Notes under the pieces: generated by a model
Told to the model about the DNA's origin: nothing
The model's database searches: none
Seen by the model: the letters and a program-made list of their open reading frames with translations, nothing else
Position numbers and translations under genes: made by a program
NCBI GenBank assembly: GCA_026873275.1
Contig: JANTUC010000001.1
Span: 310,001-374,000 of the forward strand
Length of the DNA stretch: 64,000 bases
Source of the DNA: Pseudopithomyces maydicus
Taxonomy: Eukaryota; Ascomycota; Dothideomycetes; Pleosporales; Didymosphaeriaceae
Direction of reading: 5' to 3'
Part shown: positions 11,274 through 22,711 of the stretch, piece after piece
How positions within the stretch are numbered: the stretch's first letter is position 1
Layout: every line of letters begins with the position of its first letter

Positions 11274-13054
11274 CTCTGATCTCGAAGCAGAAGAGGTTTA
11301 GATGGGGTGGATCATCTGCATGGGATCTCCATTCCAGGAATGGAACGTGTGTACTTTGGTAGGGCAAGGATGCTTGGTGTGACCTGTCCAGGTCCTTACG
11401 AGTTACGACGATAATTGAAAAAAGAAAAAAAAAGAAGAAAGAAGAAAAAAAAAGAGAAAAAAAAGGTGTTCTAGGCCGGTTGGCTAGAGATTGAATTTGT
11501 GGAGTTTGGAGTACTGGTTTAGGTGTTCTTGTGTAATATCTTCATACAGTAATTGATGACTTCTGCCATTAGCATTGTTCTTGAGTTTGACAAGACAAAG
11601 GAAATTGGGCCGACTCTCATGCCTTGTTACACAAGCAGTCGAGGGCGCAATTCACCAACACTAGAATATATGTGCATGACATAAATTTGACAGGTATGTA
11701 ACAAGGAAAAGCCACAGTCAAACCAAATCTAGCGCAGGAAAATGAGTTCCATAGTGCTTCATCACTTTTGCAGACAAGAAGCTCTTGGCATTGTTTTTGG
11801 TGACTTATTACCTTTGGCCCTGTAAACATTTTGACCCCCTTTGGTAGTACAGCTTGTACAAAGAATTCTGCCTCAACACCAAACCCTGGACCATGCTCGA
11901 ATCAAGTGACCACGCGAATAAAGGCCCACTTCGCTAACGCGTTGTCTGAACAAAGATCCTGGTCTCCTCTAGCGTCGGCCCTTCGGCGTGTCAGACTTGC
12001 TACACCTTTGAAGCCACGACGGCATGCCCTTGGAATCAAATATGATGGCACCGAAAGAAACTTGCTGTATCCGTGGTATGAGTACTACTCTTTATTTCAT
12101 ATGGACTAGAAATTTAGAATTCCCCAACTGACGTTCAACTGGGAATGGACGAGAAACCCACGTAGGATCTTGCGTCGTGTGTCTAGGGAACATCCCACTG
12201 ACAGGTATATGAGATCAATGCCGGAAAATTCATGGCTCTAATCTACCACATGAACACATACCTGATGTTAGGAGAAGATACGCCGCTCGTACGAAAAGCA
12301 TGCGAACAGTGTGCTAAAGCCAAGCACAGGAAGCCCTCAGGGCATTCGTATATACTACTGCTATAGAACACGCGACTTCTGAATCATGTATTGACTATAT
12401 TATCCGACTATTCTATCGATTGCCATTGTACCTGACCTGCGAGTACAATTATCGAATCCTGCTAGGTGCTGAGGTGATGGTCATTCTAATAGCCATGACA
12501 GGGAAAGCACATTGGCCTGCCTTTTTCGCGAAACAGCTATTTTCCAGTAGTGAATTCTGGCATGACTCACTTAAGACTCCCGCAGAAACTTATTGCACTT
12601 GCAACAGTTGGGACAACGCCCAAGGTGACGAGAGCGATGGAGAGAAATGATGGCGTCCGTGCGCCAGGGGTGGGGGAGAAGTGTGAATCATATCCCATAC
12701 CCGAATATACACAAGTAGACCCTGAAGCAACGCATCCCTTCTAGCAACCCTAGTTTAGTAGGCTGAAGATAGCGTGCAACGTTTCTTACTGGGTGTAATA
12801 TTTGCAAAATGCTGTGGGCGATACGGATCCCTGTCTGTACAGACCAGGCTCCCTGGCTTCCATCCTACTCGCCACAGCACGTCGAACACTCCCATCTTAC
12901 AGCGGCCCCCTGAGAACCCCGCGCTCAGAAGAATATTAATGAGCGTTCTAGAAGCTTTTTTCTTTCTTTTTTTGCTTCTCTACGCGGAAATCACTTCTCT
13001 CGCCCGTCACACAAACACCAAAAAAAAATAAAGATCAAACTCTAGATCGCACAC
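11274..13054. other. Gene-free stretch downstream of the orphan gene
   Basis: About 1.8 kb without a supportable gene. It begins with a long A/G-only tract at 11417-11464. Short open frames near 11831 and 12420 have no domain, no codon-like composition and no splice context. The right end is CT-rich, as expected for the core promoter of the gene starting at 13055. Confidence 0.55.
11417..11464 (+). repeat. Poly-purine (A-rich, GA) low-complexity tract
   Basis: Nearly 50 nt consist almost only of A with interspersed G on the plus strand, ~145 bp past the orphan stop codon. It is probably simple-sequence expansion in the 3' flank. Confidence 0.85.
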
Positions 13055-13513
13055 ATGTTCAGCATGGCGAAAAAGGTCCCCACAGTCAAACCGGTATCTC
13101 CCTCCGATGATGCCTCTCTCAAGTCTTCCGCCGAGCCAGAGAAACGCCCCGGCACAAGCGGCACCGAGATGCTCCTCACCACCAACCGGCGGACGGCTTC
13201 CGCGCAATACCTCGCAGCCCAGCGCGCGGAGACGGCGTACAAAGCTAAGAAGCGGTCTGCGGGCGCGCGACAGCATCGCGCTGAGGCTACATCGCACCTC
13301 AAACTCTCTGCACACCACTTCAAGGAGAGCTTGAAGAGCTGCTGGAGCATGGTGGCTGCAGTGCCTTGGATGATGAGAGCGTGGAGAGAAGACCGACAGA
13401 GGGAGAACGAGAAGAAGGCTGTGGAGAGGGATATGGAGAAGAAGAAGAAGTTGGAAGAGAGGCTCGCAAAACAAGAAGCTGGCGAGAAGGAGGAGAAAGA
13501 GGCGGAGGCGTAG
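13055..13513 (+). CDS. Conserved-looking small protein with charged C-terminal helix
   Basis: Single-exon, 152-aa open frame of unrecognised family. The N-terminal ~45 residues are Ser/Pro-rich and probably disordered. The middle (TNRRTASAQYLAAQRAETAYKAKKRS, then HLKLSAHHFKESLKSCWSM) is Ala/Arg/Lys-rich and helical. From about residue 115 the chain is an uninterrupted Lys/Glu helix (EKKAVERDMEKKKKLEERLA), probably a coiled coil. The start ATG at 13055 follows a CT-rich tract and a CACAC context typical of fungal core promoters; a second ATG at 13064 is the alternative. Composition and promoter context support a real gene. No function can be assigned. Confidence 0.7.
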   Translation: MFSMAKKVPTVKPVSPSDDASLKSSAEPEKRPGTSGTEMLLTTNRRTASAQYLAAQRAETAYKAKKRSAGARQHRAEATSHLKLSAHHFKESLKSCWSMVAAVPWMMRAWREDRQRENEKKAVERDMEKKKKLEERLAKQEAGEKEEKEAEA

Positions 13514-13905
13514 AGTTTTTGTTTTCTAACCACTTTTCCTGTCACAAGTTTGTCTTATTTCCTATGTTGGGAGAAGAAGGTTCTCCGAAATCCACACTCA
13601 CTGTTTTGAGGTATTTCCTTTGTCTTGTTTTTTGTCGAAGCATGGTTTCTGCAAGGCGTTAGCATTGGTTATCACTTACGATACCCAGCTAACGACATGA
13701 TCATGCGCAAACTAGTAAATAGTAATTAGTTCAATCATAAGAAAGAAAAATGCGAATTCTTGACCGATATCAAGGTCGAAACATACTTGTTTCTATTGAA
13801 GAAAAATCAGCAATGCTTGCTTCATGGTGTCATTAATACAATGAGGTATAGACTCAATCGATTACAAGGATGCAACGCATGCTCACGCTGACTGATTGTC
13901 TCGCA
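13514..13905. other. Convergent intergenic region
   Basis: About 390 bp of 3' flanks between the small protein (+) and the hydrolase (-). It is AT-richer than the genes. Terminators for both strands are expected, but no specific signal was identified. Confidence 0.6.
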
Positions 13906-15112
13906 TCACAGCTTCGCTCGCGCCCAATCTTTCACTACCTTCGCACTACCCGTTCCACTATCGCCCTTGTACCCCAACAGTATCTCCAGAATAGGTTCCA
14001 TGTGCGCAGCCCGTGGCGTTATGGCCACGCTCACGTTGCCGCCATGCTTGGCAAATCCCTTTGCGAACCTATGTGCAAACTCCTCGATGCCGTCAACAAG
14101 AATTTCACTTCCGCCTCCCCAGATTAGCACTTCTTCGATTACGGATGCCGTACCTTCCCACCAGGTTGCTGGGGCCAGTACCGGCTCGCTATAAAAGTCC
14201 CCAGCAAAAGGTGAATCGCTGCCCAAGAAAGCCGAGGACCAGCGCTCTAGGGGCCTCCGGTCGAAACAATCGCTCTCGGCATTCGTGACGTAAGCGGGGG
14301 TATGTGTGTTGAAGGAACACCATGGCGACAAGAGCAGGGCGGCATGCAGTTTGGTTGGCAGATGTAGGGCAGGGATCTCAGGGTGTGGATGTGTGAGGTG
14401 TGACAGAAGAGCGATGACCAGATTCCCACCCGCCGAATCGCCGCCCAAGGTGATATCGGAAGGAATGCGGTTCGTGGTGTGCAAGAGGTATCTGAGGCAT
14501 TCGACGGCTTGGGTGAGTTGGGTAGGGTATATATTTTCGGGGGCGAGGCCGTATGCGAGCAAAAGTACGGCAGTGTCGGAGCCTTGGGCATTGAGCGTGT
14601 CCTTCATGTCGACGAGGTACTGGAAGTGGCCGGCGTTGGCCGCCATCACGTAGCCGCCGCCTTTGATCGGTCAGTGATGAGGGTTGTCCAGGTGCATGAT
14701 TCTAACGTACCATGGAACCAGACGATGACCCTCTTCGCATCCCTGTTCCCCAACCAATGCGCCTGTGTGCCGCTGGGCAAGGTGGTGGTTTCTGGGACGA
14801 TGTTTTTGATCTTGCAGAATGCGAGGTATGCATCGGTCGAGTGGACGCGTGCATGGGTCTCATGTTCGAGGTGGGAGTTGCCGAGTTGACTGCGCATCAT
14901 GGCGTAGATGACGTCCTTGAAGTAGTTGTGGGCGCCATTCTGGCCCTTGAACGGCGATGTCCAGAGTCGGGCAGACGCTGCCAGCACTGGACGACTGGTG
15001 TTAGTTGGGCTGTGTACGGGCGAGAAGACGGGACGGACAGACTGGCTTTGAGGGTGGTGGAGGCAATGGCGACCCTGGTGCCGAGGGAGACGGGCCTCTT
15101 CTGGTCCGTCAT
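13906..15112 (-). CDS. Alpha/beta hydrolase (fold-3 / steryl acetylhydrolase-like)
   Basis: A serine esterase of the hormone-sensitive-lipase-like alpha/beta-hydrolase-3 family, which includes yeast sterol deacetylase Say1. The start MTDQKRPVSLG is at 15112. Introns at 14987-15042 and 14661-14710 give 366 aa. The second intron splits the oxyanion-hole motif and joins WFHG to GGYVMAA (HGGG). The nucleophile elbow GGDSAGGNL follows, then SPWCSF. Candidate acid and base residues lie in LVDGIEEFA and AAHMEPIL near the C-terminus. The first intron has a weak donor (GTCTGT); a 44-nt alternative gives almost the same protein. It shares a ~310-bp divergent promoter with the bZIP gene. Natural substrate unknown. 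Confidence 0.9.
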
Positions 15113-15421
15113 GGTGGGCGTGGGGGAGCTGGGTAGAGAGAGGAGTCTGGAGAGCCCCTCGAGGCTGGACAGAGGGACCCATCGCTGCTTGCCGAGCTCG
15201 ACTCCCTGCTCCCCTCTCCCCCACAGGCCCTTGATGCGGCGAGGCTCGCTGCTGGAGCGGAGCGGGAACCAGTTACCCGAGGCGCAACGCGGTGCTGCAA
15301 GGGTTCCCCGCAAACGCAAAAACGCCGGCGATGCGCCGAGTCATGCTTGTATCCTTTTCATGCACCGCACGACTCTTGCCCAACAACATCCAGGACGTCG
15401 CGCCAGATTGGGCCAGATAAG
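15113..15421. other. Divergent promoter between hydrolase and bZIP genes
   Basis: About 310 bp, GC-rich, separating the two start codons. It must hold both promoters and leaders. I see no distinct TATA box. Confidence 0.6.
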
Positions 15422-17143
15422 ATGGCCGGGGACGCTCTCAGCCCGGCCGACGATGTTGCGGCCGATGTGACGGATGGAAGCGCGTCGCAGCCACCAGCGA
15501 AGAAGCGCCGTACCGGACAGTCTGCCCGCGGTGTCGCGAATCTAACCCCAGAGCAGCTCGCCAGGAAACGCGCCAACGACCGCGAGGCCCAGCGGGCCAT
15601 CCGCGAGCGCACCAAGAACCAGATCGATGCCCTCAATCGCCGGATCCAGGATCTCGAGAGCCAGCAGCCGTACCACGACCTGCAGCTGGTGCTGCGCGAG
15701 AAGGACCAGGTGCTGGCCGAGCTCCAGGACGTGCGGAAGCGTCTGGAGAGCATCGTGTCGATAGCCTCGCCGGCCCTGCGTGGCGCCAACGGCCTCAGCG
15801 GTACGTGATGCCGCCTGTCTCCTGCTTGTCTATCACCAGGCAGTCCATTGACCTCCCTCCTGCAGAACTCGCCGCCGCCGCCACCCGCTCGCCCCTGGCC
15901 CCGCCTACCCGTCCCCACGACCCGCGCGCCATCCACACCAACCTCAACACCAATCTCAACCCCAGCCTGACCCTCGGCGAGATCGCTGCTGCCTCGCCCC
16001 ACAATGGCCTCCATTCGCCCCAACCCGTAGATGGGGGCGCTCGTGGGCCCCGTCCTTCCACGACCGCCTCTCCCATCCCGATCCCGACATCCACCTCGAC
16101 GACCAGAGCCCCTTCGACAATGACAAGCGCATGGGCGTGAGCTTCCTCCTCGAGAACAACGGCCAGGCGCGGAACCTCGACCCCAGCCTGCCCTCTCCTG
16201 GCCCGCCCCATGCCATCACCACCAACAGCCTGGGCAGCGGCCTCGGTCACCACGCGCCCACCCTCGTGCCCCATCTCACCCTGCCTCGCAACCTGCCCAC
16301 TACGTGTCCGCTCGACGCCATCCTGCTCGACTTCCTGACCGAGCGCCAGCAGCGTGCTGCCGCCGGGGACCACATCAAGACCTTGGTCGGTCCTCAGTAC
16401 CCCAACTTCACCCCCATTGTCTACCCGGACCGCAACATCGATGCTCATCCCCTGTCCAAGCTGTTTACCGACATCTTGCGCACCTTCCCGGACATTTGTG
16501 GACTTCCCGAACAGGTTGCCATCGTCTACATCATGTTCCTGGTCATGCGCTGGCAGATCGAGCCATCGGCTGAAAACTACGATAGACTGCCAGACTGGGT
16601 CACGCCGCGAGCCTCGCAACTCTTTGTCGCGCATCCTGTTTGGAACGACCACGTACCTTGGTAAGTTAATATGTTTGCCGGACCTGGATGACCTCTGCTT
16701 CGCTCCAGGAAAGACGTTAACCTATGTGCAGGCCCAAATTACGTGACCGCTTGATAACATCCCAGAACCCTGTGGCTTTCGACACCTTCTTCATCCCCTT
16801 CACCACCACTGTTTCCCTGAACTGGCCCTACAACCCGAGGGATTGCCTGCTCCCAGCTTCCAAGCTTTATGCTTCGTCACTTTCAGCCACATCCTCCATC
16901 CCAGCCTCGAGCCCTTTCTCAACTGCAGTGAACGCTGGCTCGCCTGCAGGTCCACCGACGCCCCAAGCTGCCAGCACGCCCGGCGCTATAATGGGTGCGC
17001 TCCCAAAAGATGACGATGAATGGCTCATCAACCCCGCCTTTGAGAGCCACCTTCGCAATCTCAACAACTGGAGTCTGGGCCCTACTTTCCGCTCCACCTT
17101 CCCTGCCTTCGGCGATGCAGTCCGCATCAAAGAAGGCCGTTAG
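15422..17143 (+). CDS. bZIP transcription factor with DUF3425-like C-terminus (apparent 1-nt frameshift)
   Basis: A nuclear DNA-binding regulator. The basic region RKRANDREAQRAIRERTK lies at residues ~48-65 and is followed by a short zipper (IDALNRRIQDLESQ...LREKDQVLAEL). The C-terminal half (LDAILLDFLTERQQR, HPLSKLFTDILRTFP, YIMFLVMRWQI, DRLPDW) is the conserved tail of this fungal family. Introns are 15801-15865 and 16661-16731. Between them the frame changes near the G5 run at 16033-16037: upstream reads GLHSPQPVDG and downstream reads SWAPSFHDRLSHPDPD. One additional G would fuse both (528 aa). A canonical 80-nt GT-AG intron at 16027-16106 would also restore the frame, by removing about 27 residues. 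Either way the two halves belong to one gene. Confidence 0.88.
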
Positions 17144-17674
17144 TGGCATTTGTAGATGTCTGCCGCACTCGGCCGGTATGGGGGGCGTTATGGTTTTTGG
17201 AAAATACACTTATCATGAGCATGTATGACTATTAAAACATCTTGACATTTTTAGTTGCACTATTGGGTATGTATTCCTGGTTAAGCATGGGCCTGACGTG
17301 TAATGGGTTCGGTATCTAGCCCGACTTCTTTCCGAAAGGGGCTCGCGACAACACGGCAGTGCAGTTCAAACAAGCTCAAGGCCAGCGAATGCTTTTCAAG
17401 ACAACTACTGGATGATTCAATTCGATCGCTGAAGCATCTTGCTTGGGTGTGCTGTTTTCTTGGAATTATGTCGGGGTCTAGGCACCGTGAGGAGGTATGT
17501 TGGATCGGAAACAGGGGCACACAAAAAATGGGGGGGTTGGCCAATTATACATGTATAAATAGTTTTGGGAACATCGCTAGTAGCCCGCAAAGAGGCTCGT
17601 TTCGCCGATTTCGCTGCTCCCAACCATGCAATGATGATTGCAAGACAACACAAGCCTATGCATACCTCCATGTA
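17144..17674. other. Convergent intergenic region
   Basis: About 530 bp of 3' flanks between the bZIP gene (+) and the FAD monooxygenase (-). The open frames here are shadows or short. No repeat or RNA gene seen. Confidence 0.6.
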
Positions 17675-19245
17675 TTACAACACCGTATCTGGTTTCCATC
17701 CCGGATCCGCCCTCAAGGATTCCACCGTCTCATTATACACATCATACGCATGCTTCTCACAATCAAAATTCAAAACCCAATCCAATCTTGGCAGCTTCAC
17801 GCTCTCTGGATTCTTCCTCACGTAGTCAAAGTCAGCCTTGTGCCAAGCATCCCGGTTCGTCACGCCCGTCCTCTGCGTAGCAAGCACACGGGGATACCTT
17901 ATCTTTTCATACGCACGGATAGCCTCTTGTACGTTCTGCTTCCCCGCAAGCTCGAGACACACAGCAGCCGTAACACCATCCTCCATCGACTGCGAAGCGC
18001 CCTGGATAGAAGTCGGCAGGAAAGGGTGTGCGGCGTCGCCGATGAGAGCGATTCTTCGTTGAGGGCTGATCCAGGTGGGGAGCGGGTCTCGGAATACTAA
18101 CTTCCAGTCTACGAGGCAGCCTTCGGGGGTGGCGCGGATGATGTCGTGGCATATAGAAGCCCAGTTGGGGATCGCTTTGATGGCCTCCTCGACGTAGCCG
18201 GGTGCGGACCAGCTTTCTTCGACGTCGGCTTCGTCTTTGTGGGTCAGCACCCAGCTGCAGGCGGTTCCCTTCTGGAGTGTTGCCACTAGGAAATGGACAT
18301 CGGGTCCTAACCAGCCCACATGGCTTGAAGTGATGGTTAACCAAGGACGATATAGAATAGAAATCTGAGGACTGGCCGAAGAAGTTTTACCCATGAAGCT
18401 TGGAGTTGTTAAACTCCAACATGCAACAGGTGAAACCCCCACTCTGTCCTGGGCCATGATGACTTACAGATCTTTATCCGGGTTCGCCAGCCAAGCCGTC
18501 GATGGATTCTTCTTCAACCCTTCAGTCGGCATCCATGCTCGGTAAACTGCATAACCAGAGCTCTTAGGCTTATCTTCGAAGCCCAACACAATGGTTCGGG
18601 CAAGACTGCGTACTCCATCGCCTGCCAAAACCACATCACCGACTATTCTTTCCCCGTTGACAACTACACCTGCTTCTGTCTCCGTTTCAAAGTATTCTTG
18701 CACCTTGCATCCGAGCCTAATGTCCACGCCTACCTCAAGGGCGTGATTCCAGCAAACCTCGTGAATTTCTCCACGGTGACCTGGATGTAGGAGCTTAATG
18801 TCAGCCCAGGCACATTCGCGTGGTTTTCGGGTTTCTAGTACCATTGAACCGTTTACCCCAATCGGCTTCCGCGCCCCAACTTTGCCGGCATAGAAATTCA
18901 TCGTCGTAGGTGCGAAAGTCTAGACCGTCGCTGTGATGGCATAGTGGATCAAGCTTTTCTTCAACACCAGGCCTAAGTCGCCGGGCAAGATGTCAGTTTC
19001 GACCAACCGAAGAATAGTGGTACTCAGTGGGTAGAATCCCCCACTTTATACCCGGTGCTTACCAACCAGCTGCGAAATATGCGCCCAGAATTGGACCCAA
19101 ACGATATGATGTCGCCTAGCTGCCGTCGAGTCTTGTTACCCTCGAAGAGGATCACGGAGAAGCCCTTCTTGCGACATTCGATTGCTGCAGTGAGGCCACC
19201 GAAGCCAGCACCAACAATCAGGACTTTCAGAGGTTCTGTAGCCAT
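17675..19245 (-). CDS. FAD-dependent monooxygenase (salicylate hydroxylase-like)
   Basis: A group A flavoprotein aromatic hydroxylase that uses NAD(P)H and O2; relatives hydroxylate salicylate or other phenolics, or act in secondary metabolism. Exons are 18973-19066-, 18781-18841- and 18324-18467-interrupted, giving 423 aa with the frame intact. The FAD Rossmann motif VGAGFGGLTAA is at residues 11-21. The DG motif is AGDGVRSLART and the GD motif is ALIGDAAHPFLPT. FNGHRGEIHE is rebuilt exactly across the second intron and DHLCHH-type KLDPLCHHSDGL lies in exon 2. The third intron (144 nt) is long for this genome, so a small extra exon there is possible. It is divergent from the P450 gene. Confidence 0.92.
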
Positions 19246-19903
19246 ATCATTGGCTTCCGGGAAGGATAGGACACGCTGCTGTATCTAATATCTAACCATA
19301 TATGTAGTGTAGATTAGCCTACAATATAACGGGACAGATAGAGGTATAAAGCCAAGTATGCAGGTGAGAACAAAAAGGTATGTAACAACAACCGCTTCAG
19401 ACAGATAATCATCGCGAGTCTACCCGGACTAGCACTGATATACATTGCTCGTGAGCACGACGTTGTGGCGGCAGGGCCCTTTGCGGGGGTGGAGACCCCA
19501 GTAGCACTCCCCCATAATGCCCCGCATGGTCCGCCAGTGTGGTTATCATCGCCCCAAATTTATATAGGCAGACTACCAAGAATTATCGGCATACCTTGAT
19601 TTCAATCTCATATAAATCATGGCTGCTCTTTCTACGCTCTGGATACCGCGAGTTGTTCAGAGAATGCTGCATTGAGCACGCCGCTGCGTCCTCTCAGGAC
19701 CTCTGTACCCCACATCCTTCTCGCATCCACGAGCGCGGAAATGCGACCCCCGCGGCAACGGCAGCGGGTCTATTCAACTGCCGAACTCGACGCTTGCTAA
19801 TTCGAGAACTAAGCACGGGCGGTCTCAGTCTGTATCTGTCATTCATCTTTCTTTGACGACTGATCAAGAGAAGCCCGCTCGTCGCGCCTGCAATTACATC
19901 GAT
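19246..19903. promoter_or_regulatory. Shared divergent promoter of the monooxygenase and P450 genes
   Basis: 658 bp between opposite start codons. Toward the P450 there is a TATATA at 19561-19566. Toward the monooxygenase there is CATATATG at 19297-19304, 52 bp from its ATG. A GC-rich block at ~19466-19535 (GCAGGGCCC, GCGGGGGTGG, GACCCC) lies between and could bind C2H2 or zinc-cluster regulators. Co-regulation is an inference from this layout. Confidence 0.5.
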
Positions 19904-21520
19904 ATGGCTTTGGAACTCATCTGGCGGTCGCCCTACGTGTGGCTTTCTGTACTGATCGTTATCCCGACGATCACACTCCTCCGCGATATCTGGATCTGGT
20001 ATCGCATGCCACCGGGTCCAACGCCCCTCCCGTTCGTAGGAAATAAATTCCAGCTGCCAAAGTCACAACCGTGGATTCAGTTTCAGAAATGGTCGAAGCA
20101 ATACGGTCCCATATTCACGATATGGATTGGGAGAAATCCCACGGTCATCATATCGGATCCTGTAGTGGCAGCAGAGCTGATGGAGAAGAGGAGCACTAAA
20201 TATTCTTCAAGACCGAGAATGGTCGCCATGGGGGAGATCTTGTGGGACGGGGCAAGTGTGTTGGTACAGCCGTATGGCAAGGAATGGAGTATCAGGAGGA
20301 AACTGCTACATCAGGCCATGACTCCAAAAGCGCTGAGAATGTACAAACCCATTCAGACTGCGGAAGCTTCACGCATATGCTGTCAACTCCTCGAGACACC
20401 AAACAACTGGGAAAAGCTTTTGGAGCGTTTTACATCGAGCGTCGTCTTCTCCGTGGCATATGGTCATCGCATCGACTCGTTGAACGCTGAAGTAATCCAT
20501 CAGAGGTTCAAGTTCATGCATTATGCTTCCTCCTTGAATGTCCCAGGCAAATATCTCGTCGAGTCGTTCCCGATTTTGAAGCATGTCCCGGACGCGCTTG
20601 CCCCATGGAAGGCCGAGATAAAAAAGCATGGCAGAGAAGAGGCAGCTGCAAACATGCAACTGGTCGAACTCGTCAAGTCAGACATCGCCAGAGCAAATAC
20701 ACAGGGTGATGAGATTGCAGAGTCCCTCTGCAAATTACTTCTGGAACTCCGTGAGAAGGAACATATTCCACTATCCGACCGCGACTTCTCCTACGTTCCA
20801 GCGTCTCTGTTTGGTGCAGGCTCAGATACCACCGCATCAACTCTATGCAGCGCATTCCTGGCACTTGTCACCCACCCAGAGACTTTACACGCCGCACACG
20901 AAGAGCTCGACAGCGTCATTGGGCCAGATCGGACACCGAACTTCGACGACGAATCGCGCCTTCCGTACATAAGGGCTCTTGTGAAAGAGGTCCTACGTTG
21001 GCGACCTGTTGCTGTGCTAGGCGGAACACCGCACGCCTCGACCGAAGATGATGTCTACGAAGGCTTCTACATTCCCTCGGGTACGACAGTTCTCGGAAAC
21101 TCTTGGGCCATAAATCTCAACGAAGAGTACTACCCCAATCCGCACCATTTCGACCCAACGCGCTTCTTCGACACCGCACTCGCCGAGAAATCGAAGATGT
21201 CCACTCCCAACACCGGCAAGGCGCATCCAGCGAAGGCAGGCCATTCCTCGTTTGGCTGGGGACGCCGTGTCTGCCCCGGTGCGGATCTAGCCGCGAACAG
21301 CTTATTCGTATCGTTAGCGAAGCTTCTCTGGGCGTTCGATATCAAGCCACTGAAAGATGTCCGATACGATATTTTCGCCTATACCGAGGGATTCAACATC
21401 CGACCCAGGAAGTTTGAGTGCGAGGTCAGCGTTAGGAGTCACGCACATGAGGAGGTACTGAAGAGGGAGCTCAAGGATGCGGAAAACGTTTTGCAGCGGT
21501 TCACGCCTTTTGGTGAATAG
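19904..21520 (+). CDS. Cytochrome P450 monooxygenase (E-class group I)
   Basis: A microsomal heme-thiolate oxygenase that needs a P450 reductase partner. Intronless, 538 aa. An N-terminal membrane anchor (PYVWLSVLIVIPTITLL) is followed by the proline hinge MPPGPTPLPFVGN. The I-helix oxygen-binding motif GAGSDTTAS is at ~304-312, the ExxR is in VKEVLRWRP (~362), and the PERF-like segment is in FDPTRFFD. The heme loop FGWGRRVCPGADLA has Cys457. I use the ATG at 19904, directly before the anchor; no ATG lies upstream in frame. The protein resembles CYPs of fungal secondary metabolism (O-methylsterigmatocystin-oxidoreductase-like), but the substrate is unknown. Its divergent partner is a flavin hydroxylase, which suggests joint oxidation of an aromatic compound. 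Confidence 0.94.
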   Translation: MALELIWRSPYVWLSVLIVIPTITLLRDIWIWYRMPPGPTPLPFVGNKFQLPKSQPWIQFQKWSKQYGPIFTIWIGRNPTVIISDPVVAAELMEKRSTKYSSRPRMVAMGEILWDGASVLVQPYGKEWSIRRKLLHQAMTPKALRMYKPIQTAEASRICCQLLETPNNWEKLLERFTSSVVFSVAYGHRIDSLNAEVIHQRFKFMHYASSLNVPGKYLVESFPILKHVPDALAPWKAEIKKHGREEAAANMQLVELVKSDIARANTQGDEIAESLCKLLLELREKEHIPLSDRDFSYVPASLFGAGSDTTASTLCSAFLALVTHPETLHAAHEELDSVIGPDRTPNFDDESRLPYIRALVKEVLRWRPVAVLGGTPHASTEDDVYEGFYIPSGTTVLGNSWAINLNEEYYPNPHHFDPTRFFDTALAEKSKMSTPNTGKAHPAKAGHSSFGWGRRVCPGADLAANSLFVSLAKLLWAFDIKPLKDVRYDIFAYTEGFNIRPRKFECEVSVRSHAHEEVLKRELKDAENVLQRFTPFGE

Positions 21521-22711
21521 ATCAGGGATAAATGGGATAGAAGGAAGGTAAGGAATGAACACGCACGACGGACAGTTTTCCCAAATTGAAGTGAAATTCC
21601 ATGTGAACATACGTATGCCAGAGTTTGTAGTATACATAGTAATCTTTTTGGCAGAAGAGGGGTAGTATAATGCCGAACTTATATCCCTTGTTGCTTCACC
21701 CATCGGCACGACATTGAACGCTGTGTCTACCCTGATATTACTCAATCAATCATAGTAGCACGTATCTCATACCAACCCGTGCGAGCTAGTTCAATCTACC
21801 CCGACAGGGTCTGACACGACTTTGTGTCACTTCAATATTTACTCTTCCGGTGTGTCCTTACGGGCTGAAAAAGATCGCCAGTGGTTGAGCAAGGTGTTAA
21901 TGGAACTTAGTCTACTCAGAATTCAAAGATGATTCAAGTACAGCAACGCACACAGAGCAAGAAGGAAGTTCAAGTCAAAATGATCATGTTTCTTAATCCT
22001 GATCTGAAGCCATGGTAACCAACCTGATGACCCTTAGAAAAGCCGTCCACTGTTCTGTCCGTCCAGCGGTTCCTCCGCACATCACCATAAATCCTCAAGA
22101 TTCTCCGCTCGAGCTACCTTCTTCCAGAAACAATCGCAACAAATGAAAAGAATAACCAGCAGACATAGCAGTACTGTAGCAGAGAAGACGTCCAACAAAA
22201 GTAGACACAGGAAATCAAGCACCGAAACTTTGTGCCTCTCAACAATCAAAAGCTTCAAATCTCAAACTCAGAACCTCCCCACGCGCCGTGCTCCCTCTTC
22301 GAAGGTTGCCGCGCAGGTTCTACCAGCTCGCCCTTTTGCCTGTAAAAGTACTTCCAACCTTGCAACGCCGTGGGAAACCTTCCCCCAAAGATGGTCATTT
22401 GAGTTGCGTTACGCAGTGTGAAGCGGTAAAATCGGGTGCTGCGCAAGCACCGGTAACAAGAAGTGTAAGTTGTAAGCCGTGGAAGAAGAGGCCGGATGTT
22501 GAGGATGCAATATTTCGAACCGAAAGAGCCACATTATGTAAAGAATAGGCATGCCGTATTACGTATGATGGGCGCAATGCAGGCCAGGGCGACAAATGCA
22601 TCACCTCTTTCGAGGCTCGCCATGTTCGCACTAAGCGTAATTCGCTTAAGCTGTAAACTGCTGGGTATATGAAGTATTCTTAGGAACGGGGAAAAACATG
22701 CAGAGCCTTCA
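21521..22711. other. Convergent intergenic region
   Basis: About 1.2 kb between the P450 and homeobox 3' ends. An open frame at 22143-22421 is Ser/Thr/Lys-rich without any domain and is not accepted. Nothing else recognised. Confidence 0.55.

Noticed and set aside
22143..22421. 92-codon frame between the P450 and homeobox genes
   Set aside because: Ser/Lys/Thr-rich with no recognisable element, in a convergent 3'-flank region.
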